5,655 nt of DNA from Lachnospiraceae bacterium. GTDB taxonomy: Bacteria > Bacillota_A > Clostridia > Lachnospirales > Lachnospiraceae. Below are positions 1 through 5,099 of this stretch, piece after piece (the stretch's first letter is position 1; each line of letters begins with the position of its first letter). The translations under genes and the position numbers were made by a program. Under the pieces are notes generated by a model, which saw only the letters and a list, made by a program, of their open reading frames with translations, made no database searches and was not told the DNA's origin. Location: positions 1 to 5,655 of the forward strand of contig DMAZ01000125.1 in NCBI GenBank assembly GCA_003446335.1, written 5' to 3'.

Positions 1-267
1 GCGGACAAGAGAGACCGTCCGCTGATCGATAAGTGGACATTCTCGACCAATGGCGTTGCAATTCAGGGAAGATACGGCATACCGTGCGTAGGCTTCGGCC
101 CGGGCGCCGAAAGTCAGGCACACGCACCGAACGAAGTGACCTACAAGGATGATCTGGTAAGATGTGCCGCTGTCTATGTCGCGGCTCTGAATCTCTACAA
201 CGGTGAAGACGCAGGCCGTGATGTGACACAGTTCCGTGCCGGAAAAACGAACAACGATATCCGGTAA
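1..267 (+). CDS. ygeY: YgeY-like M20-family hydrolase, C-terminal fragment
   Basis: This is the last 88 codons of a gene that begins upstream of the window; the frame is open from base 1 to TAA at 265-267. The fragment resembles the C-terminal end of YgeY-type zinc-dependent M20 amidohydrolases, sometimes labelled selenium-metabolism-linked hydrolases. Recognisable blocks are [18 protein letters not shown] (fragment residues 11-28), VGFGPG (30-35) and HAPNE (41-45). His41 is in the position of the C-terminal metal-ligand histidine of M20 enzymes. YgeY proteins are thought to remove an acyl or carbamoyl-type group from ureido intermediates in purine breakdown; the exact substrate is not visible here. 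The next gene, a YgeW carbamoyltransferase, starts 56 bp later, the same partnership as in E. coli, which supports the assignment. The catalytic centre and most metal ligands lie outside the window. A generic M20 peptidase or deacylase is the alternative. Confidence 0.8.
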   Translation, partial: ADKRDRPLIDKWTFSTNGVAIQGRYGIPCVGFGPGAESQAHAPNEVTYKDDLVRCAAVYVAALNLYNGEDAGRDVTQFRAGKTNNDIR

Positions 268-323
268 GTTTATTCTTCATCGCGCAATACTCGTGAATTA
301 ATAATAAAAGGAAGGACAGGACC

Positions 324-1520
324 ATGGATCAGAAGTTACAGGGGTATATCGATAAACTGAACAGGTTGAATTTTAAGGACATGTATGAAGGGGACTTTTT
401 CCTTACATGGGAAAAGTCCGATGATGAAATAGAAGCCGTGTTTACAGTAGCGGATGCCCTTCGTTATATGAGAGAAAAGAATATCTCCACGAAGGTTTTT
501 GAATCGGGGCTGGGCATTTCACTCTTCCGTGACAATTCAACAAGGACACGCTTTTCATTTGCCTCCGCCTGCAATCTGCTCGGTCTTGAGGTCCAGGATC
601 TCGATGAAGGTAAAAGTCAGATTGCGCATGGTGAGACTGTGCGGGAAACAGCAAATATGATATCATTTATGGCAGATGTTATCGGTATCCGGGATGATAT
701 GTTCATCGGGAAAGGGAACAAATATATGCACGATGTCGTTGACGCGGTGACAGAGGGTCATAGGGACGGTGTTCTCGAACAGAAGCCGACTTTGGTGAAT
801 CTGCAGTGCGATATTGATCATCCGACTCAGTGTATGGCAGATATGCTTCATATCATCAATACATTCGGAGGCGTGGAGAATCTTAAGGGAAAGAAGGTCG
901 CTATGACATGGGCGTATTCTCCCAGTTATGGCAAACCTCTCTCAGTTCCGCAGGGAGTCATCGGACTGATGACAAGATTCGGCATGGATGTCGTCCTGGC
1001 TCATCCGGAAGGATATGAAGTGATGCCTGAAGTGGAGGAGGTCGCGAAAGCCAACGCCGAAAAGACCGGAGGAAGTTTCCGGAAGACGAACAGCATGGCG
1101 GAAGCCTTCAAAGATGCGGACATTGTATACCCGAAGAGCTGGGCCCCTTTCGCCGCTATGGAGAAGAGAACAGACCTTTATTCCAAAGGCGATCAGGAGG
1201 GAATCAAGGCTCTTGAGAAAGAGCTTCTTACACAGAATGCGGAGCATAAGGACTGGAGCTGCACAGAGGAACTGATGTCCACGACCAAAGAAGGGAAAGC
1301 CCTCTATCTGCATTGCCTGCCGGCTGATATTTCGGGGGTTTCCTGTGAAAAGGGTGAAGTGGATGCAAGTGTGTTCGATCGCTATCGGGATCCTCTATAT
1401 AAGGAAGCGAGTTACAAGCCGTACATTATCGCGGCGATGATCTTCCTTGCAAAACAGAAGGATCCGGCAGAGACTTTGAAAGTATTGTGGGAGAGAGCAG
1501 AGGCAAGGCATCTGCAGTGA
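324..1520 (+). CDS. ygeW: YgeW-type knotted carbamoyltransferase
   Basis: This 398-residue cytosolic enzyme belongs to the aspartate/ornithine carbamoyltransferase superfamily and is close in length to E. coli YgeW (about 396). The carbamoyl-phosphate loop STRTR is at residues 72-76, the HPTQ motif at 166-169, and HCLP at 330-333, all hallmarks of the fold. It is longer than ordinary ornithine carbamoyltransferases (about 310-335). The extra length and sequence style fit the knotted YgeW group rather than ArgF or PyrB. The ATG at 324 follows an AAGGAAGGA ribosome binding site at about 308-316. The family is inferred to act in the phosphorolytic direction, splitting a ureido compound linked to 2,3-diaminopropionate into carbamoyl phosphate and an amine. 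The carbamate kinase gene 27 bp downstream would then harvest ATP. The true substrate is not proven by sequence. No promoter is evident in the 56-bp gap upstream, so co-transcription with ygeY is likely. Confidence 0.9.
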   Translation: MDQKLQGYIDKLNRLNFKDMYEGDFFLTWEKSDDEIEAVFTVADALRYMREKNISTKVFESGLGISLFRDNSTRTRFSFASACNLLGLEVQDLDEGKSQIAHGETVRETANMISFMADVIGIRDDMFIGKGNKYMHDVVDAVTEGHRDGVLEQKPTLVNLQCDIDHPTQCMADMLHIINTFGGVENLKGKKVAMTWAYSPSYGKPLSVPQGVIGLMTRFGMDVVLAHPEGYEVMPEVEEVAKANAEKTGGSFRKTNSMAEAFKDADIVYPKSWAPFAAMEKRTDLYSKGDQEGIKALEKELLTQNAEHKDWSCTEELMSTTKEGKALYLHCLPADISGVSCEKGEVDASVFDRYRDPLYKEASYKPYIIAAMIFLAKQKDPAETLKVLWERAEARHLQ

Positions 1521-1547
1521 GAATATGCTGCGAAGTAGGAGGGGACT

Positions 1548-2489
1548 ATGGGTAAGAGAATTGTATTGGCACTCGGAGGAAACGCTCTCGGAAAAAATCT
1601 GCCTGAGCAGATGGCAGCAGTTAAGAAGACTGCCTCCGCAATCGCGGACCTGATTGAAGAGGGGGATGAACTTGTTATTGCGCACGGGAACGGGCCGCAG
1701 GTCGGAATGATCCAGAAGGCCATGACTGAACTGACCCGTTCCAATCCGGAAAAATACATCACGTGTCCTTTGTCTGTGTGTGTCGCAATGAGTCAGGGAT
1801 ACATAGGATATGATCTTCAGAATGCGCTGCGCGAAGAACTTCTGGACCGCGGCATTGAGATAGGGTGTGCGACGGTGCTGACTCAGGTGGAAGTAGATCC
1901 GCATGATCCGGCATTTTCCAATCCGACAAAGCCGATCGGAGCTTTCATGACGAGAGAAGAGGCGGAGACACTTGTGCGAGAACGAGATTATCAGGTGATG
2001 GAGGATGCAGGACGAGGTTATCGACGTGTTGTCGCTTCTCCAAGACCTATATCGATCGTTGAAATCGACACGATTCGTGCGCTGGTAGAGACGAACCACG
2101 TCGTCATAGCCTGCGGAGGAGGAGGAATACCGGTCTTTAAGACGGAAGGTCATCACCTGAAAGGAGCAGCCGCCGTTATAGACAAGGATTTCGCTGCGGA
2201 AAAACTGGCTGAGCAGTTGGACGCGGATGTTCTGATTATCCTTACGGCTGTGGAAAAAGTTGCCGTGCATTTTGGCAGACCGGATCAGGAATGGCTCTCC
2301 GAATTAACGCCGGAGGAGGCACACAGGTATATTGAAGCCGGAGAATTTGCTCCGGGTTCGATGCTGCCGAAAGTCCAGGCGGCAGTGGAGTTTGTGGAAT
2401 CAAAGCCGGGGAGATGCTCACTCATAACGCTTCTGGAAAAGGCCAGAGACGGTATTGCCGGCAGGACGGGAACTCTGTTTCATGCGTGA
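1548..2489 (+). CDS. arcC: Carbamate kinase (ArcC/YqeA type)
   Basis: A complete 313-residue amino-acid-kinase-fold enzyme, the usual length for carbamate kinase. It catalyses carbamoyl phosphate + ADP = ATP + carbamate, which decays to ammonia and CO2. Visible motifs, in order, are ALGGNAL at 8-14 (phosphate-binding loop), HGNGPQVG at 46-53, CGGGGIPV at 189-196, VIDKDFAAEKLA at 210-221 and GSMLPKV at 270-276. The ATG at 1548 sits after a strong TAGGAGGGG site at 1536-1544. In an arginine deiminase operon this enzyme pairs with ArcA and ArcB. Here it pairs with YgeW, as yqeA does in E. coli, so it probably gains ATP from the carbamoyl group of a purine-derived ureido compound. It uses the ATA isoleucine codon seven times, unlike the dikinase genes downstream. 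The enzyme class is secure; the metabolic role is inferred from neighbours. Confidence 0.95.
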   Translation: MGKRIVLALGGNALGKNLPEQMAAVKKTASAIADLIEEGDELVIAHGNGPQVGMIQKAMTELTRSNPEKYITCPLSVCVAMSQGYIGYDLQNALREELLDRGIEIGCATVLTQVEVDPHDPAFSNPTKPIGAFMTREEAETLVRERDYQVMEDAGRGYRRVVASPRPISIVEIDTIRALVETNHVVIACGGGGIPVFKTEGHHLKGAAAVIDKDFAAEKLAEQLDADVLIILTAVEKVAVHFGRPDQEWLSELTPEEAHRYIEAGEFAPGSMLPKVQAAVEFVESKPGRCSLITLLEKARDGIAGRTGTLFHA

Positions 2490-2525
2490 TTTATTCGTTT
2501 CAATGGGAAATAAAGGAGGATAATA

Positions 2526-2909
2526 ATGGGCAATAAGGCTATCAGCACATCGAAAGCACCTGCGGCTATCGGACCGTACTCACAGGGAATCAGGGCGGGA
2601 AATATTATCTATGTATCAGGCCAGCTGCCGATCGACCCGGCAACAGGTGTGTTTGCAGGAGAGGGAATTAAGGAGCAGACAAGACAGAGTCTTGAGAATA
2701 TTAAATCTATTCTTGAGGCAGCCGGAACGGATATGTCTGCGGTCGTCAAGACAACGGTCCTGCTTGCGGATATCTCTGATTTTTCCGATATGAACACAGT
2801 TTATGCGGAGTTTTTCAGTGAACCGTATCCGGCCAGGGCAGCGTTTCAGGCAGCAGCTCTTCCGAAAGGCGCGAAAGTTGAGATTGAGGCTGTCGCCGCG
2901 GCAGGATAA
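2526..2909 (+). CDS. ridA: RidA-family enamine/imine deaminase
   Basis: A complete 127-residue YjgF/YER057c/UK114 (Rid) protein of normal length, expected to form cytosolic trimers. Family signatures are GPYSQG at 16-21, [13 protein letters not shown] at 29-41 and the C-terminal PARAAF...[13 protein letters not shown] block at 102-124. Arg104 and Glu119 align with the RidA-type catalytic pair (Arg105 and Glu120 in E. coli RidA), so it belongs to the deaminase-competent subfamily rather than the inactive Rid groups. RidA hydrolyses reactive 2-aminoacrylate and related imines to keto acids and ammonia. The ATG at 2526 follows an AAAGGAGGA site at about 2512-2520, and the gap to the carbamate kinase gene is 36 bp. 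It is the last gene before a strong terminator. Its place here suggests it clears 2-aminoacrylate formed by the diaminopropionate ammonia-lyase of the same pathway, which is not in the window. Confidence 0.93.
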   Translation: MGNKAISTSKAPAAIGPYSQGIRAGNIIYVSGQLPIDPATGVFAGEGIKEQTRQSLENIKSILEAAGTDMSAVVKTTVLLADISDFSDMNTVYAEFFSEPYPARAAFQAAALPKGAKVEIEAVAAAG

Positions 2910-2994
2910 GAGAAGATTGATTGAAGCGGAAAAACATAATTTTATATATTTGATTCAAGTCTCGCTTGCGTGACGAAGCGCGGATTCAGAGATT

Positions 2995-3034
2995 CCCCAT
3001 GTTGTTATTTCTTTAACAGCATGGGGGTTTTTTT
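2995..3034 (+). terminator. Intrinsic terminator of the ygeY-ygeW-arcC-ridA operon
   Basis: A 13-bp stem (2995-3007 with 3014-3026) starts with four C:G pairs, contains a single G:U wobble (3002 with 3019), and closes a six-base loop (3008-3013). It is followed by one more G and seven Ts (3028-3034). This is a textbook Rho-independent terminator for + strand transcription, 85 bp after the ridA stop codon. No matching A-tract lies upstream of the stem, so it should not work in the other direction. Confidence 0.93.
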
Positions 3035-3060
3035 ATGCAAAGAAAGACCCCGTTTTTTTT
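3024..3060 (+). terminator. Second, overlapping intrinsic terminator
   Basis: The G-run and T-tract of the first terminator (3024-3034) can pair with a purine-rich arm ending in CCCC (3041-3051). This forms an 11-bp stem with two G:U wobbles and a six-base loop (3035-3040). One G and then eight Ts (3053-3060) follow. The stem is weaker than the first because most pairs are A:U. It would serve polymerases that escape the first site. The two stems share bases 3024-3026, so both cannot be fully formed at once. Confidence 0.7.
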
Positions 3061-3132
3061 AATGGGTGTTATGACATATTTGACTCGGCGGGATCCGGCC
3101 GCACGTCGTTCGTGAATTATAAAAAAAGTATA

Positions 3133-3144
3133 ATAATCGATTAT
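3133..3144. promoter_or_regulatory. Operator-like palindrome, copy 1
   Basis: ATAATCGATTAT is a perfect 12-bp palindrome. The identity with copy 2 extends three bases further (TATATG side), giving a 15-bp direct repeat at 3133-3147. It lies just upstream of the -35 hexamer, centred about 46 bp before the inferred transcription start. It is probably a transcription-factor site; the factor is not encoded in the window. Confidence 0.65.
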
Positions 3145-3149
3145 ATGAG

Positions 3150-3178
3150 TTGCATAATCGATTATATGCTGTTATAAT
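3150..3178 (+). promoter_or_regulatory. Sigma-70-type promoter of the dikinase operon
   Basis: A perfect -10 hexamer TATAAT lies at 3173-3178. Exactly 17 bp upstream is a weak -35 hexamer TTGCAT (3150-3155) that keeps the important TTG. Transcription would start near 3185 and give a 5' leader of about 69 nt before the ATG at 3254. One copy of the 12-bp palindrome overlaps the end of the -35 hexamer and the spacer, and another lies directly upstream, so the promoter is probably under transcription-factor control. The weak -35 fits either a repressed or an activator-dependent promoter. Confidence 0.75.
3154..3165. promoter_or_regulatory. Operator-like palindrome, copy 2
   Basis: The same perfect 12-bp palindrome ATAATCGATTAT as copy 1, exactly 21 bp downstream, so both face the same side of the helix. 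It covers the last two bases of the -35 hexamer and half of the -35/-10 spacer, a position where a bound protein would block RNA polymerase. An overlapping dyad GCATA (3152-3156) with TATGC (3165-3169) widens the symmetric element at this copy. Confidence 0.68.
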
Positions 3179-3219
3179 GGGTCTAAATCAAGGCAAAACT
3201 TGAAAATTTCGGAAAAATC

Positions 3220-3228
3220 ATCGATTAT
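3220..3228. promoter_or_regulatory. Partial operator-like box, copy 3, in the leader
   Basis: ATCGATTAT repeats the right-hand nine bases of the two upstream palindromes. The left arm is degenerate: only the central ATCGAT is symmetric. It starts 63 bp after the same block in copy 2, exactly three times the 21-bp spacing of copies 1 and 2. It would lie about 35 bp into the transcript and 25 bp before the ATG. It may be an auxiliary operator; chance similarity in AT-rich DNA is possible. Confidence 0.4.
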
Positions 3229-3253
3229 CAACTAATTAACAGGAGGTAATACC

Positions 3254-4951
3254 ATGAGTGACAGCAACAAGGTATTGGCAACGTATTTCGGAGAAAACGA
3301 TGAAGTGAAATTTGACTTCAAGAACGAGGAAGAAAAGGGCTTATTCTGGTTCTATGATGACCTGCATTGCCCGAATCCTCTTTCTCCTCTGTACTTCGAC
3401 TGCAATGGTTGGTGGGGACCGACATGTGAGTATATGTACCGCAGATTTGGCGCTCCGATCGGCAGTGAGTGGCTCGGCAAGAGAGTAGGTACTTATCTGT
3501 ATACGGCAGTCGTACCGCCTAAGGTAAAACCTGAGCAGGCAGGAAGTCTGTTTAATTATTACGGAAAGCTGATGCCGATTTATGCTGAAAAATTCTATGA
3601 CATCTGGAAGAATGAATATATTCCGGAAATCAAGAGCTACTGGAAAAAAATGCTTGATTTCAATTTTGATGAAGCTACGATTCCGGAAGCCCTTATCCAT
3701 ATGGAAGACTGTCTTGACATGCAGGAAAGAGCCTTTAAGATTCACTGGATCATTAATCTGGCTCAGTTCAAGGCATCTTCTGACTTCGTTGACTATTATG
3801 CCGAACTGATCGGAAGCGTTGATGATGAAGTAGGAAAAATCAATGTTTCTACTCAGGACCGCAACTGGGATTCCCTCCGTGAACTCTGGAAGATGAAAGA
3901 ATTTGTAAAGAATGACGCTGACCTTTCAAAGCTCTTTGCAGAGAACGAGAAGGAAGTGATCATGAAGAAGCTCGATGAGAGCAAGGCAGGAAAGCAGTTC
4001 GAAGAGATGCTCGATGCATACAGAAAGGAGTACGGATTCCACGCCCTTTACACACATGAATACATCTATAAAACAGTCTACGAGGATCCGACACCGATGA
4101 TCGATACGATCAAGGATTACCTCAAGAGTGATTATGATTTCCCGACTCAGTACGAAGCCTGCAGAAGAGATCAGGAAGAGGCAATCAATAATCTGTATGC
4201 GAAGATCAGCGATCCTGAAAAGCTTGAGAAGATGCGTCATCTCCTTCATCTGTGCGTACAGATGGCTCCGATCACTCCGGACCATCACTTCTATCTTGAT
4301 CAGGGAATCTTCAGCCATATGAGACTGATGTTCCTCGGAATCGGCAAGATGTACGTAAAGGCCGGAATCCTCGATGATCCTGAAGATATCTTTATGCTTG
4401 GCTACAATGATGTAAGATGTGCCGGTGTTGATCCGAACTATCCCGCAAAGGAAATCGCTGCAAAGAACAGAGCTGAGATGGAAGCGGCTAAGAAACGTGA
4501 GCCGAGAGAATGGTACGGAACAGCTACATATTGGCAGGTCTATGAAGAGCCGTACAAGACCCTCTGGGGATACCCGCAGCGCTTTGAGGCTGAGCAGGCA
4601 GAACTGAAGAGCAAGGAAAAGGCTTCCAAGACCGTTCTCAAGGGCATCCCGGGATATCCTGGTGTATATGAAGGCAAGGCCAGATTCATTACGGAACCGA
4701 AAGATCTTGATGAGGTCAAGAAGGGCGAGGTCCTGGTCTGCAAGATGACCAATCCGGCATGGGTCGTATGCTTCTCCCAGATTGGTGCTCTCGTTACTGA
4801 TACAGGCGGAGCTCTTTCTCATCCGGCAGTTGTCTCCAGAGAGTTCGGTATCCCGTGCGTGGTCGGAACAAGAAAGGCGACAACATTGATCAAGACAGGC
4901 GATATGGTCAGAGTTGACGGTACGACCGGAACAGTAGAGATCATTGGCTGA
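3254..4951 (+). CDS. Split dikinase subunit with phosphohistidine domain (rifampin phosphotransferase / phenylphosphate synthase alpha-like)
   Basis: A 565-residue cytosolic protein of the PEP-utilising enzyme superfamily. Residues about 460-565 form the swivelling phosphohistidine domain. PGVYEGKARFI (469-479) leads into the active-site block GGALSHPAVVSREFGIP (518-534), whose His523 should carry the phosphate. Residues about 1-455 are a mostly helical, aromatic-rich region; YGFHALYTHEY (260-270) and TPDHHFYLDQ (341-350) recall the middle, substrate-binding part of rifampin phosphotransferases. The chain ends 42 residues after His523, so the PEP/pyruvate barrel of PEP synthase is absent. The ATP-grasp domain is also absent but is encoded by the next gene. 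The order and size resemble phenylphosphate synthase PpsA followed by PpsB. The probable chemistry is transfer of the beta-phosphate of ATP through His523 to a hydroxyl or similar acceptor. The acceptor is unknown. The ATG follows AGGAGGT at 3241-3247. All 31 isoleucines avoid ATA, suggesting strong expression. Confidence 0.85.
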   Translation: MSDSNKVLATYFGENDEVKFDFKNEEEKGLFWFYDDLHCPNPLSPLYFDCNGWWGPTCEYMYRRFGAPIGSEWLGKRVGTYLYTAVVPPKVKPEQAGSLFNYYGKLMPIYAEKFYDIWKNEYIPEIKSYWKKMLDFNFDEATIPEALIHMEDCLDMQERAFKIHWIINLAQFKASSDFVDYYAELIGSVDDEVGKINVSTQDRNWDSLRELWKMKEFVKNDADLSKLFAENEKEVIMKKLDESKAGKQFEEMLDAYRKEYGFHALYTHEYIYKTVYEDPTPMIDTIKDYLKSDYDFPTQYEACRRDQEEAINNLYAKISDPEKLEKMRHLLHLCVQMAPITPDHHFYLDQGIFSHMRLMFLGIGKMYVKAGILDDPEDIFMLGYNDVRCAGVDPNYPAKEIAAKNRAEMEAAKKREPREWYGTATYWQVYEEPYKTLWGYPQRFEAEQAELKSKEKASKTVLKGIPGYPGVYEGKARFITEPKDLDEVKKGEVLVCKMTNPAWVVCFSQIGALVTDTGGALSHPAVVSREFGIPCVVGTRKATTLIKTGDMVRVDGTTGTVEIIG

Positions 4952-5013
4952 AACATATAACTACTTGCAAATATAGGAAACGGATTGTAATAGGTTTTTA
5001 TGACATTAATTAG

Positions 5014-5087
5014 ATAAGCCTGTCACAAGAAAGCAAAGGGCAGACCTGGAATACAGCGACGGGGCTGCCCTTTTATCAAAGGCTTAT
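5014..5087 (+). other. Structured spacer between the two dikinase subunit genes
   Basis: The 148-nt spacer (4952-5099) has no gene but can form a nested RNA structure. An outer 8-bp helix pairs ATAAGCCT (5014-5021) with AGGCTTAT (5080-5087). It encloses an inner 9-bp hairpin (5035-5043 with 5065-5073). The outer helix ends directly before the AAGGGAGG ribosome binding site at 5088-5095. A further short inverted repeat, TGACA (5001-5005) with TGTCA (5021-5025), competes for base 5021. I recognise no known riboswitch consensus. Possible roles are mRNA processing or stability, partial termination to set subunit ratio, or translational control of the second gene. Confidence 0.5.
5035..5074 (+). 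terminator. Terminator-like hairpin between the dikinase subunits, possibly an attenuator
   Basis: AAAGGGCAG (5035-5043) pairs perfectly with CTGCCCTTT (5065-5073) around a 21-base loop, with the final T of a four-T run at 5074. The loop is large and the T-run short, and half of the A:U pairs use those Ts, so termination would be partial at best. As the ATP-binding subunit lies just downstream and lacks an obvious strong promoter of its own, a leaky terminator would lower its expression relative to the first subunit. Confidence 0.45.
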
Positions 5088-5099
5088 AAGGGAGGAAAA

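Larger units (their letters stand above)
2910..3253 (+). other. Intergenic region between two transcription units
   Basis: This 344-base stretch has no convincing coding sequence. Reading left to right it holds a short AT-rich spacer, a small CGCTT/AAGCG hairpin (2963-2967 with 2976-2980), two overlapping intrinsic terminators, an unassigned stretch at about 3061-3125, a palindromic operator pair with an embedded promoter, and a leader of about 69 nt. The leader can form only a weak TCAAG/CTTGA hairpin (3188-3192 with 3199-3203). It contains a third operator-like box and ends with the AGGAGGT ribosome binding site at 3241-3247 for the dikinase gene. A second TATAAT at 3129-3134 has no good -35 element at the right distance. 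The region separates the purine/ureido operon from the dikinase operon. Confidence 0.85.

Noticed and set aside
268..323. Possible separate promoter for ygeW (AT-rich bases around 295-308).
   Set aside because: There is no -35/-10 pair with acceptable spacing in this 56-bp gap; co-transcription with ygeY is simpler.
324..1520. Ornithine carbamoyltransferase (argF/arcB) as the identity of this gene.
   Set aside because: The motifs are shared, but the 398-residue length and the neighbouring YgeY fragment fit the YgeW group better, and no arginine deiminase gene is visible.
1395..2270. Long open frame on the minus strand (291 codons) opposite the carbamate kinase gene.
   Set aside because: It lies antisense to well-conserved genes, shows no recognisable family motif, and has a composition rich in Ser, Arg, His and Cys typical of a shadow frame.
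3926..4822. Long open frame on the minus strand (298 codons) opposite the dikinase gene.
   Set aside because: The opposite strand carries clear conserved motifs up to the phosphohistidine block; the antisense product shows no domain and no ribosome binding site was evident.
3254..4951. Annotation as phosphoenolpyruvate synthase (ppsA).
   Set aside because: The histidine domain is at the very C-terminus and no PEP/pyruvate barrel follows, so PEP synthesis by this protein is unlikely despite the shared family motifs.
4965..4993. Possible promoter for the ATP-grasp subunit: TTGCAA at 4965-4970 with TAATAG at 4988-4993.
   Set aside because: The spacing is 17 bp, but the -10 matches consensus at only three of six positions, so I did not annotate it; a weak internal promoter is not excluded.
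5014..5087. Known riboswitch in the dikinase intergenic spacer (cyclic-di-GMP, guanidine or fluoride types considered).
   Set aside because: Short stretches look vaguely similar, but the conserved cores of these classes are not present as far as I can see by eye.
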